NCBI GenBank assembly: GCA_902634885.1
Contig: CACPLR010000002.1
Coordinates: forward strand, 1 to 64,000
Origin: an uncultured Pelagibacteraceae bacterium
GTDB lineage: Bacteria > Pseudomonadota > Alphaproteobacteria > Pelagibacterales > Pelagibacteraceae
Direction: 5' to 3'
DNA length: 64,000 bases
The notes below the pieces were generated by a model. The model ran no database searches. It was not told where the DNA came from and worked only from the letters and a program-made list of their open reading frames with translations. Below, in pieces: positions 43,835 through 52,329 of this stretch. Position numbers and translations under genes: made by a program. The first letter of the stretch is position 1. Each line of letters starts with the position of its first letter.

Positions 43835-44563
43835 ATGAAATTTTCTTTAGAAATTGGACCACAATCGACTCTTGAAAACTTGCCGCCAGTTAAAGATGTT
43901 TACATAACTATGTTGCCAGGAGGTGACTATAAAGAAACTGCTGCAAAGTCAGGAGAGTTAGTTGAAAAAGGTTTTAATCCTGTTCCACATTTTCCAGCAA
44001 GATCAATCAATGATGATAATGAATTAAAAGATTATGTAAAAAGATGCAAGGATTTAGGAGTTAAACAAGCTTTAGTGATCGGTGGAGGTAGAGAGCCAAT
44101 AGGAAAATTTGATAGCTCATATCAAATGCTAGAAACAGGATTTTTTGATGGAATTAAAATAGGAATAGCGGGACATCCTGAGGGTAGTCCTGATATATCC
44201 GATACAGATTTAGAAAAAGCAATGATAGATAAGAAGCCTTATGCTGATTATATAGTGACGCAATGGTTATTAGACAGTCAGCCTATTATTGATTTCATTT
44301 CTAAACAAACAGTACCAGTGCATGTAGGAATTACTGGGCCAATGAAAATATCTAGCTTGATAAAATTTGCTAATATTGTAGGGGCAAAAAATTCCATAAA
44401 CTTTCTTAAATCTAATTTTAGTAAGGCGTTAGATTTATTAAAACCTAAAGACCCTAATGATTTAATTGGGAAAGTTAAATCGCATACTGATTATTTTCAC
44501 ATTTATACATTCGGCGGCTTGAAGGAAACAAACAAGTGGTTGAAGGAGAATAACTATGTCTAA
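43835..44563 (+). CDS. Methylenetetrahydrofolate reductase-like protein
   Basis: A 242-residue TIM-barrel protein related to MetF, which interconverts methyl-THF and methylene-THF with FAD. Seen are VYITMLPGGDYKET, NPVPHFPARSI, ALVIGGG, GIAGHPEGSP, YIVTQWLLDSQPI and HVGITGP, which follow MTHFR order. It is shorter than E. coli MetF (296) and has a variant start without the usual SFEFFPP motif. Its stop overlaps the GcvT-like gene by 8 bp, so the two are likely to work together: demethylase makes methyl-THF, this enzyme oxidises it. Confidence 0.82.
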   Translation: MKFSLEIGPQSTLENLPPVKDVYITMLPGGDYKETAAKSGELVEKGFNPVPHFPARSINDDNELKDYVKRCKDLGVKQALVIGGGREPIGKFDSSYQMLETGFFDGIKIGIAGHPEGSPDISDTDLEKAMIDKKPYADYIVTQWLLDSQPIIDFISKQTVPVHVGITGPMKISSLIKFANIVGAKNSINFLKSNFSKALDLLKPKDPNDLIGKVKSHTDYFHIYTFGGLKETNKWLKENNYV

Positions 44564-45914
44564 GGAGTTTGACTATAGTAAAGTAAGACACGTAACATCA
44601 GTAGATCAGTCTGATAGAAACGTACCTTACAATTTAAGACAAAGCGGTCCAACAAAAGTTGAAATGCTAATTTCAACAAGGGTAAGAAAATCACCATACT
44701 GGCATTTATCAATGAAAGCTGGATGTTGGAGAGCAACAGTTTACAATCGTATTTATCATCCAAGAGGATATGTAAAACCTGAGGACGGTGGAGCGATGGT
44801 TGAGTACGATGCAATTGTTAATCACGTTACAATGTGGAACGTTGCAGTTGAAAGACAAATAAGGGTAAAGGGTCCTGATGCGGAAAAATTTGTGGACTAT
44901 GTAATCACTAGAGATGCAACTAAAATTTCACCTATGAGAGCAAGGTATGTAATTCTTTGTAATGCATATGGTGGAGTATTAAATGATCCAATTCTTCTTA
45001 GAATTTCTAAAGATGAGTTTTGGTTTAGTTTGTCTGATAGTGATATTGGTCTTTATCTTCAAGGTGTAAATGCAGATGAAAGATTTAATGTAAACATTGA
45101 TGAAATTGATGTGAGCCCTGTTCAAATACAAGGTCCTAAATCAAAAGCATTAATGAAAGATTTATGTGGTGATCATGTAGATTTTGACAACATGCCTTTC
45201 TATGGTCTTGCAGAGGCTAAAGTTGGAGGAAGAAGTGTGGTAATTTCACAATCTGGTTTTTCAGGTGAAGCTGGTTTTGAAATATATTTAAGAGAATCTA
45301 CTTTATATGCTGAAGATATGTGGAATGCTGTTCTAGAAGCAGGTAAAAAACATAACTTGATGGTTATTGCTCCAGCACACCATAGAAGAATTCAAGCAGG
45401 AATTCTTTCTTGGGGTCAGGATATGGATAACCAACATAATCCATTTCAGTGTAACTTGGGTTATCAGGTTTCGTTATCAGGAAAAGGCGAGTGGGATAAA
45501 AAAGGAGATTATGTGGGTAAAAAAGCTTTGGAGAAAATGAAAGCTGATCTTAAAGCAGGTCATAAACCCTATAAACTTCAATTGGTTGGTCTTGAACTTG
45601 GAGGAAAACCAATTGAAGAATATGCTCCAGATTTTTGGTTAATTTCAGGTGAAAACGGTGGAGAGCCAGTAGGTTTTATAACTTCTCCTTGGTATCACCC
45701 AGAAAAGAAACAAAATATTGCAATGGGCTATGTGCCATTTGATGGAACTTTGAACGCAAATGGCTTCCCTAAAGGTAAAGCTGGCTCAAAATACAAAGTG
45801 CATTTGCCTGAAAAATACTCTGATACTCCAGGGCAACCAGTCGATGCAGTTGTAGTAGATATTCCATTTACAGAGTCTTACAACGCAAATACAAGAGAAG
45901 TTGTAAAAGGATAA
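44556..45914 (+). CDS. GcvT-family folate-dependent demethylase, substrate unknown
   Basis: A 452-residue aminomethyltransferase-fold protein, like GcvT, DmdA and LigM, which move a methyl group to tetrahydrofolate. Family features: NHVTMWNVAVERQIRVKGPD, ILLRISKDEFWFSLSD, VQIQGPKSKALM, GFSGEAGFEIYLRE and a C-terminal GFITSPWYHPEKKQNIAMGYV. It is longer than DmdA (about 370) with an N-terminal extension, and does not carry an FAD domain. Its place behind a betaine-type transporter and an MTHFR-like gene suggests demethylation of the imported compound. A terminator-like hairpin follows. Confidence 0.8.
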   Translation: MSKEFDYSKVRHVTSVDQSDRNVPYNLRQSGPTKVEMLISTRVRKSPYWHLSMKAGCWRATVYNRIYHPRGYVKPEDGGAMVEYDAIVNHVTMWNVAVERQIRVKGPDAEKFVDYVITRDATKISPMRARYVILCNAYGGVLNDPILLRISKDEFWFSLSDSDIGLYLQGVNADERFNVNIDEIDVSPVQIQGPKSKALMKDLCGDHVDFDNMPFYGLAEAKVGGRSVVISQSGFSGEAGFEIYLRESTLYAEDMWNAVLEAGKKHNLMVIAPAHHRRIQAGILSWGQDMDNQHNPFQCNLGYQVSLSGKGEWDKKGDYVGKKALEKMKADLKAGHKPYKLQLVGLELGGKPIEEYAPDFWLISGENGGEPVGFITSPWYHPEKKQNIAMGYVPFDGTLNANGFPKGKAGSKYKVHLPEKYSDTPGQPVDAVVVDIPFTESYNANTREVVKG

Positions 45915-45921
45915 AATTTAT

Positions 45922-45950
45922 TTTAGGGGGGTAAAATTTCCCCCCCTAAA
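45922..45950 (+). terminator. Strong hairpin after the GcvT-like gene
   Basis: A perfect 10-bp stem TTTAGGGGGG / CCCCCCTAAA with a 9-base loop, 7 bp after the stop. The run of six G and C is striking in such AT-rich DNA. There is only a short T/A tail, and the ATG of a tiny reading frame begins 2 bp later, so it may act as terminator or transcript 3'-end protector. Confidence 0.72.
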
Positions 45951-45952
45951 TT

Positions 45953-46060
45953 ATGACCAAAACTTTCTTAATTGTTGTTTGCATATTTATAGCCATTGGA
46001 TTAATACTTTTTCCATTAATAGTTTCTTATAAAGCACAAAAAAAAGACCAAAAAAAATAA
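45953..46060 (+). CDS. 35-residue single-span membrane peptide
   Basis: A short reading frame, MTKTFLIVVCIFIAIGLI followed by LFPLIVSYKAQKKDQKK, with one membrane segment and a basic tail. Its stop overlaps the start of the next membrane protein (TAATG), a coupling that is common in this window and supports its being translated. Not recognised. It begins right behind the G/C hairpin. Confidence 0.55.
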   Translation: MTKTFLIVVCIFIAIGLILFPLIVSYKAQKKDQKK

Positions 46061-46605
46061 TGTTTGCACAATTTTTAGATATAGTTTTCAGATCATTAAA
46101 ATTAGATAGAAATTTATATAAAGATCAAAGATACTTTGGTGAAGCTGCAATTTATTTTGCAGGTTTAATTATGATTTTAGATGGTGTTGCTGGAGCTTTT
46201 GCAGCAAATACTATTGTTAAAACTTCAATTGGTATTTCAGGTCTTACTGCTATTTTAACTTGGTTAGTATGGTCGATATTCATTTACGTTATAGGAGTTA
46301 AAATTTTTTCAGATAAAGAGAGCAAAATACCTTTTAAGAAAGTTTTAATTGCTGTCGGATATGCTCATGCACCAGGTTTACTTAGATTTTTTGCAGTCAC
46401 ACCTGATCTTGTTATTTCAATTATATTTTTAACCCAGTTTTGGATTTTTGCTTCTCTAATAATATCAACAAAACAAATATTAAATATCAAATCTAGTTTT
46501 AAAGCTTTTGGAATTATATTTTTGTCTTTTTTGATTATTGCTTTCTTGTCTGTTTCGTTCGTAATGAGTAGAATGAACGCTCTTCCGATAAGCAATATAA
46601 GCTAA
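46060..46605 (+). CDS. YIP1-family membrane protein
   Basis: A 181-residue protein with five membrane segments (about 33-53, 58-80, 103-120, 124-140, 150-170), matching the YIP1-domain layout. Contains AIYFAGLIMILDGVAGAF and AVGYAHAPGLLRFF, the latter resembling the YIP1 signature around GYA..P. Function is unknown in bacteria. Its stop overlaps the stop of the convergent zinc-ribbon gene. Confidence 0.65.
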   Translation: MFAQFLDIVFRSLKLDRNLYKDQRYFGEAAIYFAGLIMILDGVAGAFAANTIVKTSIGISGLTAILTWLVWSIFIYVIGVKIFSDKESKIPFKKVLIAVGYAHAPGLLRFFAVTPDLVISIIFLTQFWIFASLIISTKQILNIKSSFKAFGIIFLSFLIIAFLSVSFVMSRMNALPISNIS

Positions 46606-46772
46606 ATTGGAAAAATAGTCTTTGAAGTTCTACAAGATTTACAGAGTTTAAATCCTGTTAATATCAAATTTTGAGAAACGCTTTCATCTTCTTTTTTACA
46701 CTCGTCACATTTATTATTGAAGTCTCTTAAGTCTTCCTCTTTAATGTTTTCAAAAGGATCTTTCTTAGTCAT
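46602..46772 (-). CDS. 56-residue zinc-ribbon protein
   Basis: A small reading frame starting MTKKDPFENIKEEDLRDFNN with two CxxC knuckles, CDEC (about 22-25) and CKSC (about 44-47), a zinc ribbon. Its ATG overlaps the stop of the DUF3726-like gene by 8 bp (ATGACTAA), so it is the fourth member of that operon. The last bases overlap the convergent YIP1-like gene. Function unknown; it may be a metal-binding or nucleic-acid-binding accessory protein. Confidence 0.7.
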   Translation of the reverse strand: MTKKDPFENIKEEDLRDFNNKCDECKKEDESVSQNLILTGFKLCKSCRTSKTIFPI

Positions 46773-47373
46773 TATCTGTTAAACCTGCTCCTGCTGCAGA
46801 TTGCTTTAGTTCGTCCGTTTCTTCAACGAAAGTATCTTCTGACAATTTATAAAGTTCAGACCATTCTTCTTCACTGAATAAATTATTATTTTCCATAAAC
46901 TTTAGTTCAGTTTTTTCACCTTTCTCGACAATGTCACCACTTAAATAATTCGAGTAAACTGCTTGATTGAAGTTGAATAGAAATTCTTTGTTATCTATTT
47001 TCAAAAATATTCTTTTACCTATAATTTCAGATGTGCGGCTTACAAATGGAATAAATAGTAAAGGAAAACCAAGGTTGTTAATTTGAATATTATTTGCATC
47101 TTTTAAGTGGATTGATTGGTCAAAAAAATTTAATCCCATTGTAATTGGGCAATATAAACTTTTTGAATTATTAATAGTTGAAATAGTAGAAATTTTTTCA
47201 AAGTCTTGATTTCTTAAAACTTTGAAATATTGATTAATATTTTTAAATCCAGGAAGTCCAAACATTTCTAGCAAACGAATATTTTTTCCAACTTCCTCCG
47301 CTACACCCCAAGAAAATCCTATTCCTCGCGTAGCTCTTTTAACTGCTGTTTCTATTTCGCTAAAACTTCTCAT
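46765..47373 (-). CDS. DUF3726-like protein
   Basis: A 202-residue protein of the DUF3726 type. The N-terminus SEIETAVKRATRGIGFSWGVAEEVGKNIRLLE matches this family's conserved start in its order of residues. Function unknown. It overlaps its upstream neighbour by 4 bp (ATGA) and the zinc-ribbon gene by 8 bp. The tight operon with an M19-like dipeptidase suggests one complex or pathway. Confidence 0.72.
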   Translation of the reverse strand: MRSFSEIETAVKRATRGIGFSWGVAEEVGKNIRLLEMFGLPGFKNINQYFKVLRNQDFEKISTISTINNSKSLYCPITMGLNFFDQSIHLKDANNIQINNLGFPLLFIPFVSRTSEIIGKRIFLKIDNKEFLFNFNQAVYSNYLSGDIVEKGEKTELKFMENNNLFSEEEWSELYKLSEDTFVEETDELKQSAAGAGLTDND

Positions 47374-49034
47374 GAATTTAATGAGTTATATACCCAGTGA
47401 CTATCAAATGATTTCAATTCATTTGGTAATGGCGCACCTTGGAACATACAAATTCTGAGCCATTTATCTGAGCGTGGGTCGAACTTTAGTGCTCCAAAGA
47501 AAGATAATTTTAGTCTTAACATATCAATAGGCATCAAATTTGAACCTATGGTGTTATCTTGAATTTCTGCGTAAGGATATTTTTCAGTAATAAATGCCCT
47601 TCTGACTACATGACGATATTCATTATGATCCATTAAAAATTTGCCAATAGTTAAACTATTTTTCGATATAAATAAGATTTCATATAATTTTTTTATATCC
47701 CTTGCTATAGCAAGCGGTTGTTCTAAATCTGATCCATGATCTTTATATCTATCAGCTAATCTAGGCTCCTCTTTATTTTTAGAAATAAACCAAAAATTTT
47801 GATTATTCTCATTTTTTGAAAAATCAATTTTTAGAATATTTGGGTAATTTTTTTCAATAATACTCCTTAATTCTTCAACAGTTCTGTATATTGGGATATT
47901 AAAACTTAACTCTTCATCAGCACTCATGTTTTTTAATAGTGGATTAACAATATTGTCATAGGGTTCCATCATCATAGATACAATATATTCAATACATTCA
48001 TCATTTAAATTATCCTCAATCCATGTGTAAATTTCATTAAACAAGAAAGGTTTATTTTCTAATGAACCCTTATTTAAAAAATCTATAAATTTTTCTAGGT
48101 CATTTAATAGACTTTTAATTTTATTATTTTGATATTCACTTTCTGTGTGCCAACTAGTTACATTTTTAAGAGATTTAATTAAACAATCTTTAAAAATATT
48201 AAAATCTTTATTTGAAACCTTTTCTATTTGTCTTATTTTTTTTAAAGCAGTTTCTCTTGCAAAGATCCAATTATTCAAAAGTTCTGGGTGATTTACAATA
48301 AATGGAGCCATACCTAACCCCGTTGAATTACCTATGCCTAGATTTCTGCAAATATTTGGGTCTAATTGAACTGCTAAGCCTGGATTTTTATTTTTTGCAA
48401 TATGATTAACTTGATCAAAAGTAAATTGCCTTACTAAATAAACTAGCATCATTTCCAATCTAAATGGACCTAAAATTTCATCACGGTTTTTTATTCTAAA
48501 TCTGTCTGCTAAACCAAATTTTCCTGATCCATAAACTGCAGTGGTTCTATATAAATAACCAACTTTAGATAAATTATTCACATCAGGTTGTTGACCATTT
48601 GACAAACAATCTACAACATAGTTAAAAAGTCTTAATGATTTATTAGCCCTTGAAAGTGTTAATTCTTTGTAAGACAATCTTCCAACTTCCTGTTTTGGAA
48701 CTTCATTAGCTAATCGATCTATATCCTGATCTGTAGGTATACCATCGTACAATGTAAATGCAGCATCCCACTTTGTGGCAATTACCCTATCTGATCTTTC
48801 CTCATCTTTAATTTCATTTGCAAAACAAATTAAGGAGTAAGTTCTATTATTTTTTGAAAAAGAATATACTGCTCTTCCATATCCGTTTTGGTTTAGGTTA
48901 AATAAATCTCTTCTATATTCCCAATCTTTAAATTCATTTAAAAAAGATCGTAAGAATGAAAGTTTTGATTGATGAAATGATCCAAGTTTGGATAATTTCA
49001 TTAACATTTTTGGGTCTCTTAAACTTACTTCCAT
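47370..49034 (-). CDS. Large conserved protein of unknown function in M19 operon
   Basis: A 554-residue soluble protein. I recall similar proteins (DUF5943 type) beside a dipeptidase-like gene in dimethylglycine-catabolism loci of pseudomonads, but I cannot confirm this here. Conserved-looking stretches include GYGRAVYSFSKNNRTYSLI, VIATKWDAAFTLYDG, GKFGLADRFRIKNRDEI, and GNSTGLGMAPFIVNHPELL. No nucleotide-binding or membrane motif is seen. It overlaps the dipeptidase gene (TAATG) and the DUF3726-like gene (ATGA). Confidence 0.68.
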   Translation of the reverse strand: MEVSLRDPKMLMKLSKLGSFHQSKLSFLRSFLNEFKDWEYRRDLFNLNQNGYGRAVYSFSKNNRTYSLICFANEIKDEERSDRVIATKWDAAFTLYDGIPTDQDIDRLANEVPKQEVGRLSYKELTLSRANKSLRLFNYVVDCLSNGQQPDVNNLSKVGYLYRTTAVYGSGKFGLADRFRIKNRDEILGPFRLEMMLVYLVRQFTFDQVNHIAKNKNPGLAVQLDPNICRNLGIGNSTGLGMAPFIVNHPELLNNWIFARETALKKIRQIEKVSNKDFNIFKDCLIKSLKNVTSWHTESEYQNNKIKSLLNDLEKFIDFLNKGSLENKPFLFNEIYTWIEDNLNDECIEYIVSMMMEPYDNIVNPLLKNMSADEELSFNIPIYRTVEELRSIIEKNYPNILKIDFSKNENNQNFWFISKNKEEPRLADRYKDHGSDLEQPLAIARDIKKLYEILFISKNSLTIGKFLMDHNEYRHVVRRAFITEKYPYAEIQDNTIGSNLMPIDMLRLKLSFFGALKFDPRSDKWLRICMFQGAPLPNELKSFDSHWVYNSLNS

Positions 49035-50002
49035 TAATTAATATTTTTATAAAAATTGAACCAATTATTTCCTAATATATTTTTAATTTCTTCGTCATTA
49101 AATCCAATTTTATTTAAACCTTTTTCAATATTATTAAAACCTCTAGCATCTATAAACCAATCTGGTTGATCTGGGAAACCAGGTTTATCTTTGCTCCCTT
49201 CTCCAAAATTTTTTGCCTTAGCCCAAGTTCCATTTCTCATCCATTCGACTATGCTGTCTGGCTGATTTAGACATAAATCAGATCCTATGCCTACATTCTT
49301 TGATCCCATTATATCAACTGTTCTAGCCACCATCTCACAAAAGCTATCGAGTTTACAATTAGTACTATCTTTTAAATGATGCGCATACAAAGATAGTCCA
49401 AGAATACCCCCGCTTTCTGCTAGTTTCTTCAAAACTGTATTAGATTTATTTCTTTTTGCTTCATGCCAAAAAGAAGGGTTAGCATGTGTTATCGCTATTG
49501 GTTTTTCACTTAAATCAATTGCATCAAGTGTACTTTGCTCAGCAGAATGTGACATATCAATAACTATTCCTACTCTATTCATTTCTTTGATTACTTCCCT
49601 TCCAAAGTTTGTAACCCCACTATCATTTTTTTCGTAACAACCAGTGGCCAGCAATGATTGGTTATTGTATGTAAGTTGCATAAATCTACATCCCAATTGA
49701 TGAACTTTTTCAACTAAATTAATGTCATCTTCTATTGGTGAGCAATTTTGAAAACCAAAAAATACTGCTGTTTTATTTTCTTTTTGAGCTTTAGTTATAT
49801 CTTCATATGACTTTCCTAAAAATATTAAGTCATTATTTTTATTAAATAACTCATCCCATTCTTTAACTCGATTTAAAAATTCGTCGTAGTCTTCATGGTA
49901 AACTACTGTAACGTGAATAGCATCTAATCCTGCCTCTCTATTAATTTCAAATATTTCTCTAGACCAATTGCAGTATTGTAAATTGTCAATTCGATAATTC
50001 AT
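49034..50002 (-). CDS. M19 dipeptidase-like protein
   Basis: A 322-residue TIM-barrel protein of the M19 (renal dipeptidase) family: RFMQLTYNNQSLLATGCYE, VGIVIDMSHSAEQST, KPIAITHANPSFWHEAKRN and NVGIGSDLCL give the His and Asp metal ligands of the second half. At the N-terminus the usual HxD metal motif is missing; the protein starts RIDNLQYCNWSREIFE. It may therefore bind metal differently or act on something other than dipeptides. First gene of a four-gene operon, divergent from purE. Confidence 0.82.
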   Translation of the reverse strand: MNYRIDNLQYCNWSREIFEINREAGLDAIHVTVVYHEDYDEFLNRVKEWDELFNKNNDLIFLGKSYEDITKAQKENKTAVFFGFQNCSPIEDDINLVEKVHQLGCRFMQLTYNNQSLLATGCYEKNDSGVTNFGREVIKEMNRVGIVIDMSHSAEQSTLDAIDLSEKPIAITHANPSFWHEAKRNKSNTVLKKLAESGGILGLSLYAHHLKDSTNCKLDSFCEMVARTVDIMGSKNVGIGSDLCLNQPDSIVEWMRNGTWAKAKNFGEGSKDKPGFPDQPDWFIDARGFNNIEKGLNKIGFNDEEIKNILGNNWFNFYKNIN

Positions 50003-50118
50003 ATGAGTTGATTAAACTTATTACAGTATTTAAACGCTTGTTGATATGTAAATTGAAGACACACATAAATCTATTGAAATTTTGGGGTATTTTGTAATAA
50101 ATGTAAAAAGTTAAGCAA

Positions 50119-50124
50119 TATAAT
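50119..50124 (+). promoter_or_regulatory. TATAAT -10 element next to purE start
   Basis: A consensus TATAAT ends 6 bp before the ATG of purE. Transcription would begin at or next to the A of the start codon, giving a leaderless message. No ribosome-binding site precedes purE, which agrees. A -35 with good spacing is not evident. Confidence 0.5.
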
Positions 50125-50130
50125 CTTAAA

Positions 50131-50625
50131 ATGAAAAACAGAAAAAATAACCAGAAAGTTGCTATTGTTATGGGTAGTCAATCAGACTATTCGACAATGA
50201 AATTTTGTGAAAAAGTTCTAACAGTTTTAAAAATAAAATTTAAAACCAAAATTGTATCTGCTCATAGAACACCCGATAGAATGTATCAATTTGCAAGAAT
50301 GGCAGAAAAAAATGGAATTTCTGTAATTGTTGCAGGAGCTGGTGGATCTGCTCATTTACCTGGAATGATAGCTGCGTTAACAAGCATACCAGTAATTGGA
50401 GTACCAATAGAAAGTAAAAAACTTAAAGGTTTGGATAGTTTGTTGTCAATTGCTCAAATGCCAAAAGGTATACCAGTAGGAACTGTAGCAATTGGTAAAG
50501 ATGGTGCTATTAATGCTGGTCTATTTGCGGCTTCAATTCTTGCTAGCTCAAATATTCAAATAAAAAAAAATCTTAATAATTGGCGCACAAAACAATCAAA
50601 GTCTGTAATGAAAAAACCTAAATAA
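50131..50625 (+). CDS. purE: N5-carboxyaminoimidazole ribonucleotide mutase
   Basis: A 164-residue class I PurE for purine synthesis, moving the carboxyl group from N5 to C4 of the imidazole. Motifs VAIVMGSQSDYSTM, VSAHRTPDRMYQFA, VIVAGAGGSAHLPGMIAALT and PVGTVAIGKDGAINAG are diagnostic. The stop touches the purK start. Confidence 0.97.
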   Translation: MKNRKNNQKVAIVMGSQSDYSTMKFCEKVLTVLKIKFKTKIVSAHRTPDRMYQFARMAEKNGISVIVAGAGGSAHLPGMIAALTSIPVIGVPIESKKLKGLDSLLSIAQMPKGIPVGTVAIGKDGAINAGLFAASILASSNIQIKKNLNNWRTKQSKSVMKKPK

Positions 50626-51675
50626 ATGTCAGATATCACTTTAGGTATAATAGGTGGGGGTCAATTAGGATCCTTATTATCTGTAGCTGCAAATAAATTA
50701 AATATTGATACTGTAATCTTTAGTGATGATAAAAATTCTCCGGCAAAAAATTTTACAAAACATTTTATTTCTGGAAATTATGATGATGAAAAATTAATTA
50801 AAGAGTTTTTAAGTAAAGTAAATGTAATTACTTATGAGTTTGAAAATATTCCTTACAAAATATTAAAGAAATTAAATGAAATTAAACCAGTATTACCAAA
50901 ACCAGAAGTAAATAAATTAATTCAAAATAGATACACTGAAAAAGATTTTCTTAACAAAAATAACATTAGAACTACAAGATATTCCCTTATAAAAGACGAA
51001 GATGATATTAAAATAAATGACGGGTTAATTCCTGGTTTATTAAAAACTTGCACTTTAGGTTATGATGGAAAAGGACAATTCAAAATTGATAAAAAAGAAA
51101 ATATTAGTTCTGAAATTGATTTTACTAATGAATATATTCTAGAAAAATTTATTAAACTAAAAAAAGAGATTTCTGTAATTATCACACGATTTGGTCATCA
51201 AAGATATGAAATTTATGAACCAATTGAAAATTTACATGAAGATCAAATTTTAAAACATTCAAAAATTCCTGCTCAAATATCAGAGAAAATTAAAAATCAG
51301 GCAACCGATTGGGCGACTATAATTGCTGAAGAGCTCGATTATGTTGGAACGTTATGTGTTGAATATTTTATTGATAATAAAGACAATTTATATGCAAATG
51401 AAATAGCTCCAAGAGTTCATAACTCAGGTCATTTAACAATAAATTCTCATAATGTAAGTCAATTTGAAAATCATATTAGAGCTGTATGTGGACTAGAAAA
51501 AATAGAAACAAAAAAAATATACAATGCTAGAATGCTTAATCTAATTGGAAATGATATTAAGGATTTTAGGGTGAAAAGTTTCAAAGATAATGAATTTTTT
51601 TTTGATTACCAAAAAACTGAAATAAAAGAAAAAAGAAAGATGGGTCATTTCACAATTATTGAAAAAGAAAATTAA
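50626..51675 (+). CDS. purK: N5-carboxyaminoimidazole ribonucleotide synthase
   Basis: A 349-residue ATP-grasp enzyme that carboxylates AIR with ATP and bicarbonate, acting before PurE. Visible: LGIIGGGQLGSLLS (N-terminal motif), LKTCTLGYDGKGQFKI (ATP-binding loop) and NEIAPRVHNSGHLTI with the metal-binding region. It begins immediately after purE. The 3' end overlaps the convergent SRAP gene by 4 bp. Confidence 0.96.
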   Translation: MSDITLGIIGGGQLGSLLSVAANKLNIDTVIFSDDKNSPAKNFTKHFISGNYDDEKLIKEFLSKVNVITYEFENIPYKILKKLNEIKPVLPKPEVNKLIQNRYTEKDFLNKNNIRTTRYSLIKDEDDIKINDGLIPGLLKTCTLGYDGKGQFKIDKKENISSEIDFTNEYILEKFIKLKKEISVIITRFGHQRYEIYEPIENLHEDQILKHSKIPAQISEKIKNQATDWATIIAEELDYVGTLCVEYFIDNKDNLYANEIAPRVHNSGHLTINSHNVSQFENHIRAVCGLEKIETKKIYNARMLNLIGNDIKDFRVKSFKDNEFFFDYQKTEIKEKRKMGHFTIIEKEN

Positions 51676-52292
51676 ATTTTTTGGATTAAAGATAAACTGT
51701 TATTAGCAGGTTTATTGACATCTTTTGAAACTTCGTAAAAATTTAAAGTTGGTTTTTTACATTCATTTAAGATGTTTGAACCGGAAAGTTCCAAATTTAA
51801 ATATCTGTTCACATCATTCTCGTTTAAAATAACAGGTTGTCTATGATGAATTTCACTAATATTGCTTGATGCTTGTTCTGTTATTAAACAGAATTGTTTA
51901 TTTTCAAATATAGCTGCAAAATATATAAGTTTTTTGTCTACTCTTTGAAAATAAAAAGGAGTTTTAATTTTATCTTCCCTTTTCCATTCATAAAATCCAT
52001 CCGCAATAGCAATACATCTTGAGACTTTTATTAATTTTTTAAAAGAGATTTTTTCATCAATTGTTTCAAGTCTTGCATTAGTTAATGGTTTAAAATCCTT
52101 CTTTTTAGACCAAGAAGGGATTATTCCCCATGTTAAATTCTCAAGTGTATTTCCATTAATATATTTTTTTATAACTGGAAGTTTTTGATAAGGATGAGCA
52201 TTATAATTTTCATTATCCTCAACTTGAATTGCAGATTTAACTATTTTCTTTGTTTTTGAAACAGGGTTAGTAATAACATATCTCCCACACAT
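51672..52292 (-). CDS. SRAP-domain abasic-site protein (YedK/HMCES)
   Basis: A 206-residue SRAP protein that covalently captures abasic sites in single-stranded DNA. It begins MCGRYVI with the crosslinking Cys2, has ADGFYEWKRE with the catalytic-site glutamate, and HHRQPVIL with the conserved histidine. It protects replication forks from abasic damage. The gene is on its own, divergent from the GNAT gene. Confidence 0.95.
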   Translation of the reverse strand: MCGRYVITNPVSKTKKIVKSAIQVEDNENYNAHPYQKLPVIKKYINGNTLENLTWGIIPSWSKKKDFKPLTNARLETIDEKISFKKLIKVSRCIAIADGFYEWKREDKIKTPFYFQRVDKKLIYFAAIFENKQFCLITEQASSNISEIHHRQPVILNENDVNRYLNLELSGSNILNECKKPTLNFYEVSKDVNKPANNSLSLIQKI

Positions 52293-52329
52293 AATAATTT
52301 GTTCTTGGCTTAATTTGTATTTAGATTAT

